In this document: piece after piece, positions 19,956 to 27,629 of the stretch
Layout: each line of letters starts with the position of its first letter
Position numbering within the stretch: the stretch's first letter is position 1
From: JARRLC01 sp050290865
GTDB taxonomy: Bacteria > Pseudomonadota > Alphaproteobacteria > Rhizobiales > Rhodomicrobiaceae
Reading direction: 5' to 3'
Length of the DNA: 64,000 bases
Assembly: GCA_050290865.1 (NCBI GenBank)
Contig: JBNKIW010000009.1
Span: forward strand, 1 to 64,000
Made by a program: the position numbers and the translations under genes
The notes under the pieces: model-generated
Databases searched by the model: none
What the model was told of the DNA's origin: nothing
The model's input: the letters and a program-made list of their open reading frames with translations, nothing else

Positions 19956-20834
19956 ATGGCGACGGTCGGCACCACAACACCGGACGGACTCACCGCAGCG
20001 AGGGCGAAGGCCGCCGTGGCGAGCCAGAGGCAGGAGCCTCCCGCCCTGCGCTGGCTTATCACCGGCGCGGCGATCGCGTTCCTGACACTGTTCATCGTCC
20101 TGCCGCTCGCGGTGGTCTTCGCGCAGGCCTTCTCGCACGGTTTCGGGGCCTATCTCGACGCCATCGCCGATCCAGCGGGCCTTGCGGCCCTCAGGCTGAC
20201 GGTGCTGGTGGCGTTCATCTCCGTGGCGCTGAACCTCATCTTTGGGCTGATCATGGCCTGGGCGGTCGCGAAGTTCGACTTTCCCGGCAAGAGCCTGCTG
20301 ATCACGCTCATCGACCTGCCTTTCTCCGTCAGCCCCGTCGTCGCCGGCCTCGTCTTCGTGCTGTTGTTCGGCGCACAAGGGATGTTCGGCCCGTGGCTCC
20401 AGGCCCACGGCATCAGGATCCTTTTCGCGCTGCCGGGCATCGTGCTGGCCACCGTCTTCGTCACCTTCCCCTTCGTTGCCCGCGAACTCATTCCGCTGAT
20501 GCAGGAGCAGGGCACGCAGAGCGAGGAAGCGGCCATCTCGCTTGGCGCCTCGGCCTTCGCCACCTTCCGCCGTGTGACACTGCCGAATGTGAAATGGGCA
20601 CTGCTTTACGGCGTTCTCTTGTGCAACGCCCGCGCCATGGGCGAGTTCGGCGCGGTGTCCGTCGTCTCCGGCCACATCCGCGGCGAGACCAACACCCTGC
20701 CGCTGCATATCGAGATTCTCTACAACGAGTATCAGTTCGTCGCGGCGTTCGCGGTCGCCTCGATCCTCGCATTGCTCGCGCTCGTCACCCTGGTGCTCAA
20801 GACGCTGCTTGAAAGCCGCGTTTCCGAAAGCTGA
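19956..20834 (+). CDS. cysW: Sulfate ABC transporter permease CysW
   Basis: CysW is the second membrane subunit and pairs with CysT. It has about six transmembrane helices, the CysW-like VDLPFSVSPVVAGLVFVLLFG region (Asp preceded by LI here) and an EAA loop SEEAAISLGASAFATFRRVTLP. The C-terminal NTLPLHIEILYNEYQFVAAF segment is characteristic. ATG 19956 lies eight bases after the cysT stop. A TTG that overlaps that stop (19944) is an alternative start, so translation is probably coupled. CysA starts five bases downstream. Confidence 0.94.
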   Translation: MATVGTTTPDGLTAARAKAAVASQRQEPPALRWLITGAAIAFLTLFIVLPLAVVFAQAFSHGFGAYLDAIADPAGLAALRLTVLVAFISVALNLIFGLIMAWAVAKFDFPGKSLLITLIDLPFSVSPVVAGLVFVLLFGAQGMFGPWLQAHGIRILFALPGIVLATVFVTFPFVARELIPLMQEQGTQSEEAAISLGASAFATFRRVTLPNVKWALLYGVLLCNARAMGEFGAVSVVSGHIRGETNTLPLHIEILYNEYQFVAAFAVASILALLALVTLVLKTLLESRVSES

Positions 20835-20839
20835 CGCCC

Positions 20840-21886
20840 ATGACCATCGAGACCACGGACATCGTCAAGCGTTTCGGGAGTTTCGTCGCCCTGGACGGCG
20901 TGAGCCTGCGCGTCCGCCATGGTGAACTGGTTGCGATGCTCGGCCCTTCCGGCTCCGGCAAGACGACGCTTCTGCGGATCATAGCCGGCCTGGATTGGCC
21001 CGACGAGGGCATGGTCCGTTTCGACGGCGAGGATGCGCTGCACCGGCGCGCCGGCGAGCGTGGCGTCGGTTTCGTCTTCCAGCATTACGCGCTGTTCCGC
21101 CATTTGACGGTCTATGAGAACGTCGCCTTCGGGCTCCGCGTCAGGCCGCGGCGCGAACGTCCCTCCGAGACGCAGATCGCCGAAAAGGTCAACCGTCTCC
21201 TGGACATGGTCCAGCTCGGCTGGCTGGCGCACCGCTATCCGCACCAGCTCTCCGGCGGCCAGCGGCAGCGCATTGCGCTTGCCCGCGCGCTGGCGATCGA
21301 GCCGCGGGTCCTCCTGCTCGACGAGCCGTTCGGCGCACTGGATGCCAAGGTGCGCAAGGAGCTGCGGCGCTGGCTGCGCGAGCTTCACGGCGAGATCAAT
21401 GTCACGTCTTTGTTCGTGACCCACGATCAGGAGGAGGCGCTGGAGGTGGCCGACCGGGTCGTCATCCTCGATCACGGCCATATTGAACAGATCGGTACGC
21501 CCACAGAAGTCTACGAGCGTCCCAATTCGGCATTCGTGCACGATTTCATTGGCGAATCCTTCGTCGTGCCGGTGCGCGTCGAAGGCGGGCTGGTGAAGTT
21601 CGACGGTGCCACGCTGGACATCGACCCGCAGGATACGCAATCGGGGGGGGCGCGCCTGTTCGTGCGGCCGCACGACGTGTCGCTGGTCGCCGCCGGGGAA
21701 GGCGCGCTCATGGCGCGCGTCAGCCATGTACGAGGCTTCGGGCCGCACTTGCGCGTCGAGGCGGCGCTATTGCACGGCGGAGAGGAGATCCCGATCGAAA
21801 TTCAAGCGCATCGCGACGAGCGCGTCCAGCCGGGGCAGACCGTCGGCATCAAGCCTCACCGGTACCGTCTTTTTCCCCTGCCGTGA
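20840..21886 (+). CDS. cysA: Sulfate/thiosulfate import ATP-binding protein CysA
   Basis: CysA is the ATPase that drives the CysTW permease. The 348-residue protein shows Walker A GPSGSGKTT, the Q-loop VFQHYALF, the signature LSGGQRQRIALARAL, Walker B VLLLDEPFGALDA, and the switch histidine in FVTHDQEEAL. A C-terminal TOBE-like regulatory region (RLFVRPHDVSLV) follows, as in CysA. The stop at 21886 lies inside the convergent polysaccharide deacetylase gene, an overlap of 31 bases, which is unusual but harmless to both reading frames. Confidence 0.95.
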   Translation: MTIETTDIVKRFGSFVALDGVSLRVRHGELVAMLGPSGSGKTTLLRIIAGLDWPDEGMVRFDGEDALHRRAGERGVGFVFQHYALFRHLTVYENVAFGLRVRPRRERPSETQIAEKVNRLLDMVQLGWLAHRYPHQLSGGQRQRIALARALAIEPRVLLLDEPFGALDAKVRKELRRWLRELHGEINVTSLFVTHDQEEALEVADRVVILDHGHIEQIGTPTEVYERPNSAFVHDFIGESFVVPVRVEGGLVKFDGATLDIDPQDTQSGGARLFVRPHDVSLVAAGEGALMARVSHVRGFGPHLRVEAALLHGGEEIPIEIQAHRDERVQPGQTVGIKPHRYRLFPLP

Positions 21887-23220
21887 TGGAAGTCCGCCTG
21901 GCGCCCCCTGCGCCTGGGCTTCTTGACCGTCGCCGTCAGTTCCGGGACAGTCAGGACCGGTCCCTTCGACAGAACATGCGCCGCCCGGTACCCTTCCTCG
22001 CGCAGTTCCTCCATAATAACGGGCAACGCCTGGACGGTGGTTCTCTTGATATCGTGAAACAGGAGGATGCCGCGCCCGTACTTCTTCAGCCGTGACATGA
22101 GACGGCGGGGCATCCGGCGCGCGCTGACGCCTTCGGAGTCGCCCGCGATCGCGTCTACCGACCAGGCGGCGATGTCGCGCTCGGCCAGGAAGTCCAGCAA
22201 CATTTCAGACTGCCCCAGGCCGGGAAAACGGAAGAACGGTGCGGGCGGTCTGCCCAGCGCGTCGGCCACGGCGGCGATGCCCTGCTCGATCTGCTCCTCG
22301 GCGCGTTGCCGCGAAACGAAGTTCAGGCTGACCGGGTGCGACCAGGTGTGGGTCGCGACGATGTGGCCGCGCCGGTCGATTTCCCGCACCAGGTGCGGAT
22401 AACGCTGCGCCACTTCGCCGATCACGAAGAACACGGCCCTCACGCAATAGCGGTCGAGAATGTCGAGGATCTGCGGCGTGCGCTTCGGGTGCGGGCCGTC
22501 ATCGAAGGTGAAGACCACTTCCTTGTCGTTCAGGGGCAGCGTGTCCTTGAACTGGATCATGCCATATCGCGGGCCACCCGTCGCATCGACGGGGATTTCC
22601 CGGCCGGGGCCGAGCGCGGCCTCACCGCACCTCAGAATGGGCTTGCGCACCAGCCGTTCGCCCTCACCGCCGGGCCGGCTGGCCGATGCAACACCGCGCT
22701 CCGCATTCGCGCCGGGCCAGGCAGCATGGGCAGTGCGCGAAGCCCGGTTGCGGGCAGGCCATGCCGCGGCTCTCTCGCACGAGCTTGGTCTCGCTTCGGA
22801 ACGGCCGGGCTTCGGGCCGTGATTCTCGCTCCACGCCGCGAGTTCTCCGGCTTTCCCGCCCGTTTGACACGTCTCCAGAGCGCCTGGCTCCCGTTCGGCT
22901 CCCGGACGCGCGCCATACAGGGCCTGCGTCACCCCGGGATCGCTGAACAGGGCGAACATCTTTGGAGCGCCGACCAAACTGAGAATCGCAGCGATCGCGC
23001 AGAAGCCGGCGACGCCGTGCAGCAAGGCGATGGGCGATACGCGCGGCCGCCAGCTCTGCGGAAAAGCCAAGCGGGCCGCGAGCCAGCCGCCGATGCGCCG
23101 CAATACCGTGACGCGCCCGGGAGACGCGGGTTTGTTCTGTTTTCGCGCGGGCCGCTTTTGTGCAGGGGCCGTTTTCTGCCCGCTTTTCGCGGCGCCGCGC
23201 CGCGTGGATTTCTTACTCAA
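21856..23220 (-). CDS. Membrane-anchored polysaccharide deacetylase
   Basis: The C-terminal half is a NodB-type carbohydrate esterase 4 domain. It has VVFTFDDGPHPKRT (catalytic Asp and metal Asp), HIVATHTWSHP (metal histidines), PFFRFPGLGQ, WSVDAIAGDSEG and GILLFHDIKRTTV (catalytic His). It is predicted to remove N-acetyl groups from a glycan. The N-terminus is long: a basic Lys/Arg/Ala segment, a helix around VSPIALLHGVAGFCAIAAIL, then about 120 low-complexity residues before the domain, placing the enzyme in the periplasm. The start is uncertain; TTG 23220 (MSKKSTRRG) is chosen and TTG 23274 is also open. Its 3' end overlaps cysA. Confidence 0.85.
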   Translation of the reverse strand: MSKKSTRRGAAKSGQKTAPAQKRPARKQNKPASPGRVTVLRRIGGWLAARLAFPQSWRPRVSPIALLHGVAGFCAIAAILSLVGAPKMFALFSDPGVTQALYGARPGAEREPGALETCQTGGKAGELAAWSENHGPKPGRSEARPSSCERAAAWPARNRASRTAHAAWPGANAERGVASASRPGGEGERLVRKPILRCGEAALGPGREIPVDATGGPRYGMIQFKDTLPLNDKEVVFTFDDGPHPKRTPQILDILDRYCVRAVFFVIGEVAQRYPHLVREIDRRGHIVATHTWSHPVSLNFVSRQRAEEQIEQGIAAVADALGRPPAPFFRFPGLGQSEMLLDFLAERDIAAWSVDAIAGDSEGVSARRMPRRLMSRLKKYGRGILLFHDIKRTTVQALPVIMEELREEGYRAAHVLSKGPVLTVPELTATVKKPRRRGRQADFHHGRGKRRYR

Positions 23221-23389
23221 TTGCGCACCCGTACCCCTGACAGATCCGTTCCGAAAGGCCGCCGCCTCTCGCAAGACACGGCCACAAGACCCCTGTGGCT
23301 GGCGGTCCTGGTCTTGCCGCGAAGATTAAAATAGCACCTCAGTGCCTTACATCAGATGAAAGGAAACTGCCGGGATCCGCCCGCCCCAT

Positions 23390-24196
23390 TCAGGCGCCGC
23401 AAGACCGCAACATCCTCTCGGCCATCCCATGATAGCCGCTTCCGAACAGGCGTACATGGACGAGCGCGGGCCAGAGCTGGTAGATCGGCAGCCGCTCGGC
23501 CTGCCCTGGCTCCAGCGGTCCATAGGTCTGATAGAAAGCGGCGGAAGGGTGGTCGAAAAGGGTGAGCATCGCCAGATCCACCTCGGCGTGGCCGTAATAG
23601 CACGCCGGGTCGATCAGACCGGTGATCCGGCGGCCATCGCTGAGGATGTTGCCGCCCCAGAGGTCGCCGTGCAGAAGCGCAGGCGCCGGGCGCGCGGGCA
23701 GACGGCTGGCCAGGCTGCCAGCGAGCGCCTCGACGCGGCGGGCCAATTCCCTGGGAAGGTGCGCGAGATGGACACGGAGCCGCCGCTCGGCCCAGAATTC
23801 GGGCCAGCCGTCCAGCCAGCCGTTCGGGATGGCGACCCGCCCGAAGGCGTAATCTTCCGCCCAGCCGTACCGCTCGCCGCGGGCGCTGTGCAGCACGGCC
23901 AGAACCTGCCCGAGACTAGCCCAGGCGCTGGAGAGACCGCCCCCGGCGTCAAGCGCCTCCATGACCAGCACGCCGTCGCCGGTGGCCAGGGCGGCTGGCG
24001 CGGGCGCTCCCGCCGCCGCGATGGCCCGCAGCATGGTGGCTTCGGCTTGTGCTGAGCCACCGCCTTTCACGACGGCCTCACGGCCATCGGTGAGCGAAAT
24101 CCGCAGGATCTGGGACAGACAGCCACCACCAAGCGCATCCGCCCGGCGAAGCGTGCCGCCCAGAAGCGCGGCTCCGGCTTCGGCGAGTGCGTTCAT
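23390..24196 (-). CDS. Fructosamine kinase family protein
   Basis: Members phosphorylate ketosamines (deglycation) and have an aminoglycoside-kinase-like fold. In this 268-residue protein EAVVKGGGSAQAEATML supplies the ATP lysine and the conserved glutamate helix, ALLHGDLWGGNIL is the catalytic loop with Asp, and ITGLIDPACYYGHAEVDLAM carries the metal-binding Asp and the family-specific ACYYGHxE motif. ATG 24196 is preceded by AAGG. It lies downstream of the MerR gene on the same strand. Bacterial substrates are not firmly known, so the label is at family level. Confidence 0.88.
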   Translation of the reverse strand: MNALAEAGAALLGGTLRRADALGGGCLSQILRISLTDGREAVVKGGGSAQAEATMLRAIAAAGAPAPAALATGDGVLVMEALDAGGGLSSAWASLGQVLAVLHSARGERYGWAEDYAFGRVAIPNGWLDGWPEFWAERRLRVHLAHLPRELARRVEALAGSLASRLPARPAPALLHGDLWGGNILSDGRRITGLIDPACYYGHAEVDLAMLTLFDHPSAAFYQTYGPLEPGQAERLPIYQLWPALVHVRLFGSGYHGMAERMLRSCGA

Positions 24197-24270
24197 GCCG
24201 CCTTACCCATGCCCGGCCAAAAAACGTGCGCAAACGGGGGGATCCGGGGTGTGAGCCCCGAGCCCCTGTC

Positions 24271-24819
24271 TCAAACCGCCGGGGCGTGCTTCATGTCGGC
24301 GCGCAGAAGCTCGCGGCATTCCTCGAGATCCCGCAGGACCTTCGACAATGCGCGGCGCTGCGGCTCGGTCAGCTTCGGCATCTCTGCCTTGGCGTGGACT
24401 GCCTCGGACGCAGGCGACTTGGCAGCCGAAGCACGCTTGCGCGCCGAGCGCCCTGCCTCCTGCAGCTCCCGCCGCGCCTCGTGTGCCGCTTCTTCGGCGA
24501 GATCAGGGATATTGATCGCCATGTTGCCGCCCTGTGCGGAGTCGTCGCCATCGCGCCAGCAGTCTTTGACGAAACGCACGCCGCTGCCGCGCAGGATCTT
24601 CTGTACCCCCTTGATCGTATAGCCGTCGCGGTATAGCAGACAGCGTATGCCACGCAAGAGGTCCACATCTTCAGGTCTGTAATAGCGTCTGCCGCCACCC
24701 CGCTTCATCGGCCGCAATTGCGAGAACTTGCCTTCCCAGAAGCGCAAGACGTGCTTCGGTACGACCAGTTCATCCGCGACCTCGCTGATGGTGCGAAACG
24801 CACTCGATGATTTCTCCAA
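24271..24819 (-). CDS. MerR-family transcriptional regulator
   Basis: The N-terminal winged-helix MerR domain is clear: FRTISEVADELVVPKHVLRFWE, then the KRGGGRRYYRPEDVDLL wing and the YTIKGVQKIL helix. The remaining 100 residues are charged and contain no metal-binding cysteines, so a metal-sensing role is not supported. The protein starts at TTG 24819, just past the ihfA terminator. An ihfA-merR order is common in alphaproteobacteria and this protein is usually annotated only as MerR-like. Its targets are unknown. Confidence 0.88.
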   Translation of the reverse strand: MEKSSSAFRTISEVADELVVPKHVLRFWEGKFSQLRPMKRGGGRRYYRPEDVDLLRGIRCLLYRDGYTIKGVQKILRGSGVRFVKDCWRDGDDSAQGGNMAINIPDLAEEAAHEARRELQEAGRSARKRASAAKSPASEAVHAKAEMPKLTEPQRRALSKVLRDLEECRELLRADMKHAPAV

Positions 24820-24836
24820 ACGAGCCCCCGCTTGTT

Positions 24837-24860
24837 GGAAAACCCGGGCGAAGCCGGGTT
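24837..24860 (-). terminator. Intrinsic terminator of ihfA
   Basis: On the minus strand AACCCGG-CTTCG-CCCGGGTTTT forms a GC-rich stem with a short loop and ends in four T residues. It starts directly after the ihfA stop (24862) and ends before the MerR start (24819), so merR expression would need readthrough or its own promoter. Confidence 0.65.
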
Positions 24861-24861
24861 G

Positions 24862-25188
24862 TTATTCAGCCGCTTTCATTTTTCGAGATAAATTGGAGTT
24901 GATACGGTCCTTCATAATGTTGCTGGCCCTGAACACCAGAACCCGCCGCGGAGTGATCGGTACGATATCCCCGGTCTTTGGATTCCGGCCGATACGCTCC
25001 CTTTTATCGCGCACGCTGAACGACCCGAAAGATGAGAGCTTCACGTTCTCGCCGTGTTCCAGACACGCGACAACCTCGCGAAGCACGCTCTCGACCAGTT
25101 CGGCAGACTCGTTGCGCGGGAGGCCGACTTTCTGAAAGACGGCCTCTGCCAGATCTGCCCGTGTTAATGTTTTGCTGTCTGTTGCCAT
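24862..25188 (-). CDS. ihfA: Integration host factor subunit alpha
   Basis: IHF-alpha pairs with IHF-beta to bend DNA in transcription, replication and recombination. The 108-residue protein has the HU/IHF fold: LTRADLAEAVFQKVGLPRNES, VKLSSFGSFSVRDKRERIGRNPKTGD and ITPRRVLVFRAS. The beta-arm tip proline that intercalates into DNA is in RNPKTGD. Length and motifs fit IHF-alpha better than HU. It has its own promoter (25228-25256) and terminator (24837-24860). Confidence 0.95.
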   Translation of the reverse strand: MATDSKTLTRADLAEAVFQKVGLPRNESAELVESVLREVVACLEHGENVKLSSFGSFSVRDKRERIGRNPKTGDIVPITPRRVLVFRASNIMKDRINSNLSRKMKAAE

Positions 25189-25227
25189 GAATTTCTCTGC
25201 TCAATCCTCAAGACTCGAGCCGACATT

Positions 25228-25256
25228 ATATTAGGTATACTATGGGGAACGGTCAA
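25228..25256 (-). promoter_or_regulatory. Sigma-70-type promoter of ihfA
   Basis: Reading towards ihfA, TTGACC (25251-25256) and TAATAT (25228-25233) are separated by exactly 17 bases, a near-consensus housekeeping promoter. Transcription would start near 25221, about 33 bases before the ATG at 25188. Confidence 0.65.
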
Positions 25257-25436
25257 CTCCGGATTTGGCATCATACTGATTCAGCATGATATTTCCGGGC
25301 GCATCAAATTCGGACGGGAACGTTGCAAATCTTCGTGCAGAAATTATGGCGTGCGCGAAATATAATTAAGATGTTCGGTTAATAGATCGCTAGAGGACGA
25401 TTCGCCGCATTATTTACGCTCACGGCGCCCGAAAAC

Positions 25437-26414
25437 CTACCACCGTGCTAGTACGGACCCCCACGTAAATCCGCCGCCCATGGCCTCCATGAGCACGAGA
25501 TGGCCCTCGCGGAGCCGTCCGTCCCGGACCGCTGCGTCGAGCGCGAGCGGAATGGAAGCCGCCGAGGTGTTGCCGTGGTTCTCCAGGGTCATGACGATCC
25601 GCTCTTGCGGAATGCCGAGCTTGCGGGCCGTGCCGTCGAGAATACGCTTGTTCGCCTGATGGGGCACGAACCAGTCCACTTCGGACGCGGTAAGCTTATA
25701 TGCGTCCAAAGTCTGGGTGATGACACCGGCGATGGCTCCGACCGCGAATTTGAAGACTTCCCGGCCATGCATGCGAAGGTGTCCGACAGTCTTCGTGGTG
25801 GAAGGACCACCATCGACATAGAGCATGTCCCGGTAGCGGCCGTCGGAGCGCAGGATCGAGCCGAAAATGCCGCGGTCGCTGGCCAGACCTTTCTGTCGCC
25901 GACCTTCGATCACGACGGCACCGGCGCCATCGCCGAACAGCACGCACGTCCCCCGGTCCTCCCAGTCGAGGATACGCGAGAACGTCTCCGCGCCGATCAC
26001 CAGAGCGCGGCGGTGCTGCCCCGATTTGACGAGATTGTCCGCGACCGACAGCGCATAGACGAAACCCGAGCAGACGGCTTGCAGGTCGAATGCAGCGCCA
26101 CCGGTGATGCCCAGGCCGGCCTGAACGGTAACGGCGGTCGCCGGAAAGGTCAGATCGGGGGTAGAGGTCGCAAGGACGATGAGGTCGATATCGCCGGCAT
26201 CCATCTGCGCCGCTTCGAGCGCGCGCCGGGCCGCGACAAGCCCGAGATCGGATGTCAACTCACCGTCGGCGGCGATGTGGCGCGCCTTGATGCCCGTGCG
26301 CTCCACGATCCATTCGTCGGAGGTATCGACGATCCGCGCGAGATCGTCGTTGGTGAGGATCTTCTCCGGAAGATAGGAGCCGCAGCCGCGGATGACAGAA
26401 CGAATGAGGGTCAC
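25437..26414 (-). CDS. fabH: 3-Oxoacyl-ACP synthase III (KAS III)
   Basis: FabH condenses acetyl-CoA with malonyl-ACP to start fatty-acid synthesis. The 325-residue protein contains the triad Cys in LQAVCSGFVYAL, His in WFVPHQANKRI, and Asn in LENHGNTSAASIPLAL, plus the C-terminal GGGFTWGSVL. Its ATG overlaps the plsX stop by four bases (26411-26414), so the two are translationally coupled, the classic plsX-fabH order. The ihfA gene lies about 250 bases downstream behind its own promoter. Confidence 0.97.
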   Translation of the reverse strand: MTLIRSVIRGCGSYLPEKILTNDDLARIVDTSDEWIVERTGIKARHIAADGELTSDLGLVAARRALEAAQMDAGDIDLIVLATSTPDLTFPATAVTVQAGLGITGGAAFDLQAVCSGFVYALSVADNLVKSGQHRRALVIGAETFSRILDWEDRGTCVLFGDGAGAVVIEGRRQKGLASDRGIFGSILRSDGRYRDMLYVDGGPSTTKTVGHLRMHGREVFKFAVGAIAGVITQTLDAYKLTASEVDWFVPHQANKRILDGTARKLGIPQERIVMTLENHGNTSAASIPLALDAAVRDGRLREGHLVLMEAMGGGFTWGSVLARW

Positions 26415-27475
26415 GAGATGGCGTCCGTGTTTTTCAACTCTGGCGCCTGCTGCAAGGCATTCTGGAAACTCTCGACATCCTCTGAAATGCTCCGCACAAG
26501 GCCACTTTTCGCCATGTCGTAACCGAGATCGACGGCGCTTGCAAAGCCAATCGCGTCGGCACCGCCGTGACTTTTTATTACAATTCCTTGCAAACCGAGA
26601 AAAATGCCGCCATTGGCATGGCGCGGGTCCATCTTGTCCTTCAGCGCCCGGAATGCACCTTGTGCCAGAAGAGCGCCGATCCGCGCGAAGAGCGAGCGGT
26701 TCAGCGCCGATTTCAGATAGGCGGCGATCTGCTTGGCCGTGCCTTCAGCGGTCTTCAGCGCCACATTGCCGGTGAAACCATCGGTGACGACCACGTCCAC
26801 CGTCCCCTTGCCCACATCGTCTCCTTCGACGAAGCCGTGATAGACGATGGGCAGATCGGGCTTTTTCAGCGCCTCGCCCGCGCGTTTGATCTCCTCCAGC
26901 CCCTTGACTTCCTCGACGCCGATATTCAGGAGACCGACCGAGGGCTTGTCGACGTGGAACATCGCCCGGGCCAGCGCGGCGCCCATGCCGGCATTGCCCA
27001 CCAGGAAACGTGCATCCAGCCCGACATTGGCGCCCACGTCGAGCACGATGCACTCGCTCGAAATCGTCGGCCAGATACCCGCCAGCGCGGGGCGCTCGAT
27101 GCCCGGCAGCTTTTGCAGGCAGAACATCGCCATGACCATCAGCGCGCCGGTGTTGCCCGCCGAGACCGTTGCATCCGCCTCGCCGCGCTTCACCGCGTCG
27201 AGCGCCAGCCACATGCTGCTCTTGCCGCGGCCCTGCCTGAGCGCCTGGCTCGGCTTGGCGTCCATGGAAATGGCCACCTCGCAGTGGATGACGCGCGATT
27301 TCTGCGCCAGCGCCGGATGCGCGGCCAGATAGGGGGCGATGGCGCGTTCGTCGCCGAACAGAAGGAATTCGATGTCCGGGTGGCGCACGAGCGAAAGCGC
27401 TGCCCCCGGGATGGCGACAGACGGCCCCTCGTCACCGCCCATGGCGTCCAGCGCTATCCTGACAGGCGCGTCCAT
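26411..27475 (-). CDS. plsX: Phosphate acyltransferase PlsX
   Basis: PlsX converts acyl-ACP to acyl-phosphate, the acyl donor for PlsY in phospholipid synthesis; it is a peripheral membrane enzyme. The 354-residue protein has the family opening IALDAMGGDEGPSVAIPGA, then ASVSAGNTGALM-type sequence (DATVSAGNTGALM), VLDVGANVGLDARFL, LLNIGVEEVKG and VVTDGFTGNVALK. The C-terminal GGIFLGLQGIVIKSHGGAD is also diagnostic. FabH follows with an overlapping start. No rpmF or DUF177 gene lies upstream, where these often occur. Confidence 0.97.
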   Translation of the reverse strand: MDAPVRIALDAMGGDEGPSVAIPGAALSLVRHPDIEFLLFGDERAIAPYLAAHPALAQKSRVIHCEVAISMDAKPSQALRQGRGKSSMWLALDAVKRGEADATVSAGNTGALMVMAMFCLQKLPGIERPALAGIWPTISSECIVLDVGANVGLDARFLVGNAGMGAALARAMFHVDKPSVGLLNIGVEEVKGLEEIKRAGEALKKPDLPIVYHGFVEGDDVGKGTVDVVVTDGFTGNVALKTAEGTAKQIAAYLKSALNRSLFARIGALLAQGAFRALKDKMDPRHANGGIFLGLQGIVIKSHGGADAIGFASAVDLGYDMAKSGLVRSISEDVESFQNALQQAPELKNTDAIS

Positions 27476-27629
27476 TTCTCGCTTCTAGTCTATCTGTTCC
27501 TGCCCCAGAACGGGACTGTTCAGCCCCGGCGCGAACGCGCGAGTGACCTTACTGCATACGCTGAACAACACAAAAGAAATTTCCCCCGAAGGTAACCGGG
27601 GGAGGCGATCGCGGCGGGCTTCGTGCCGC

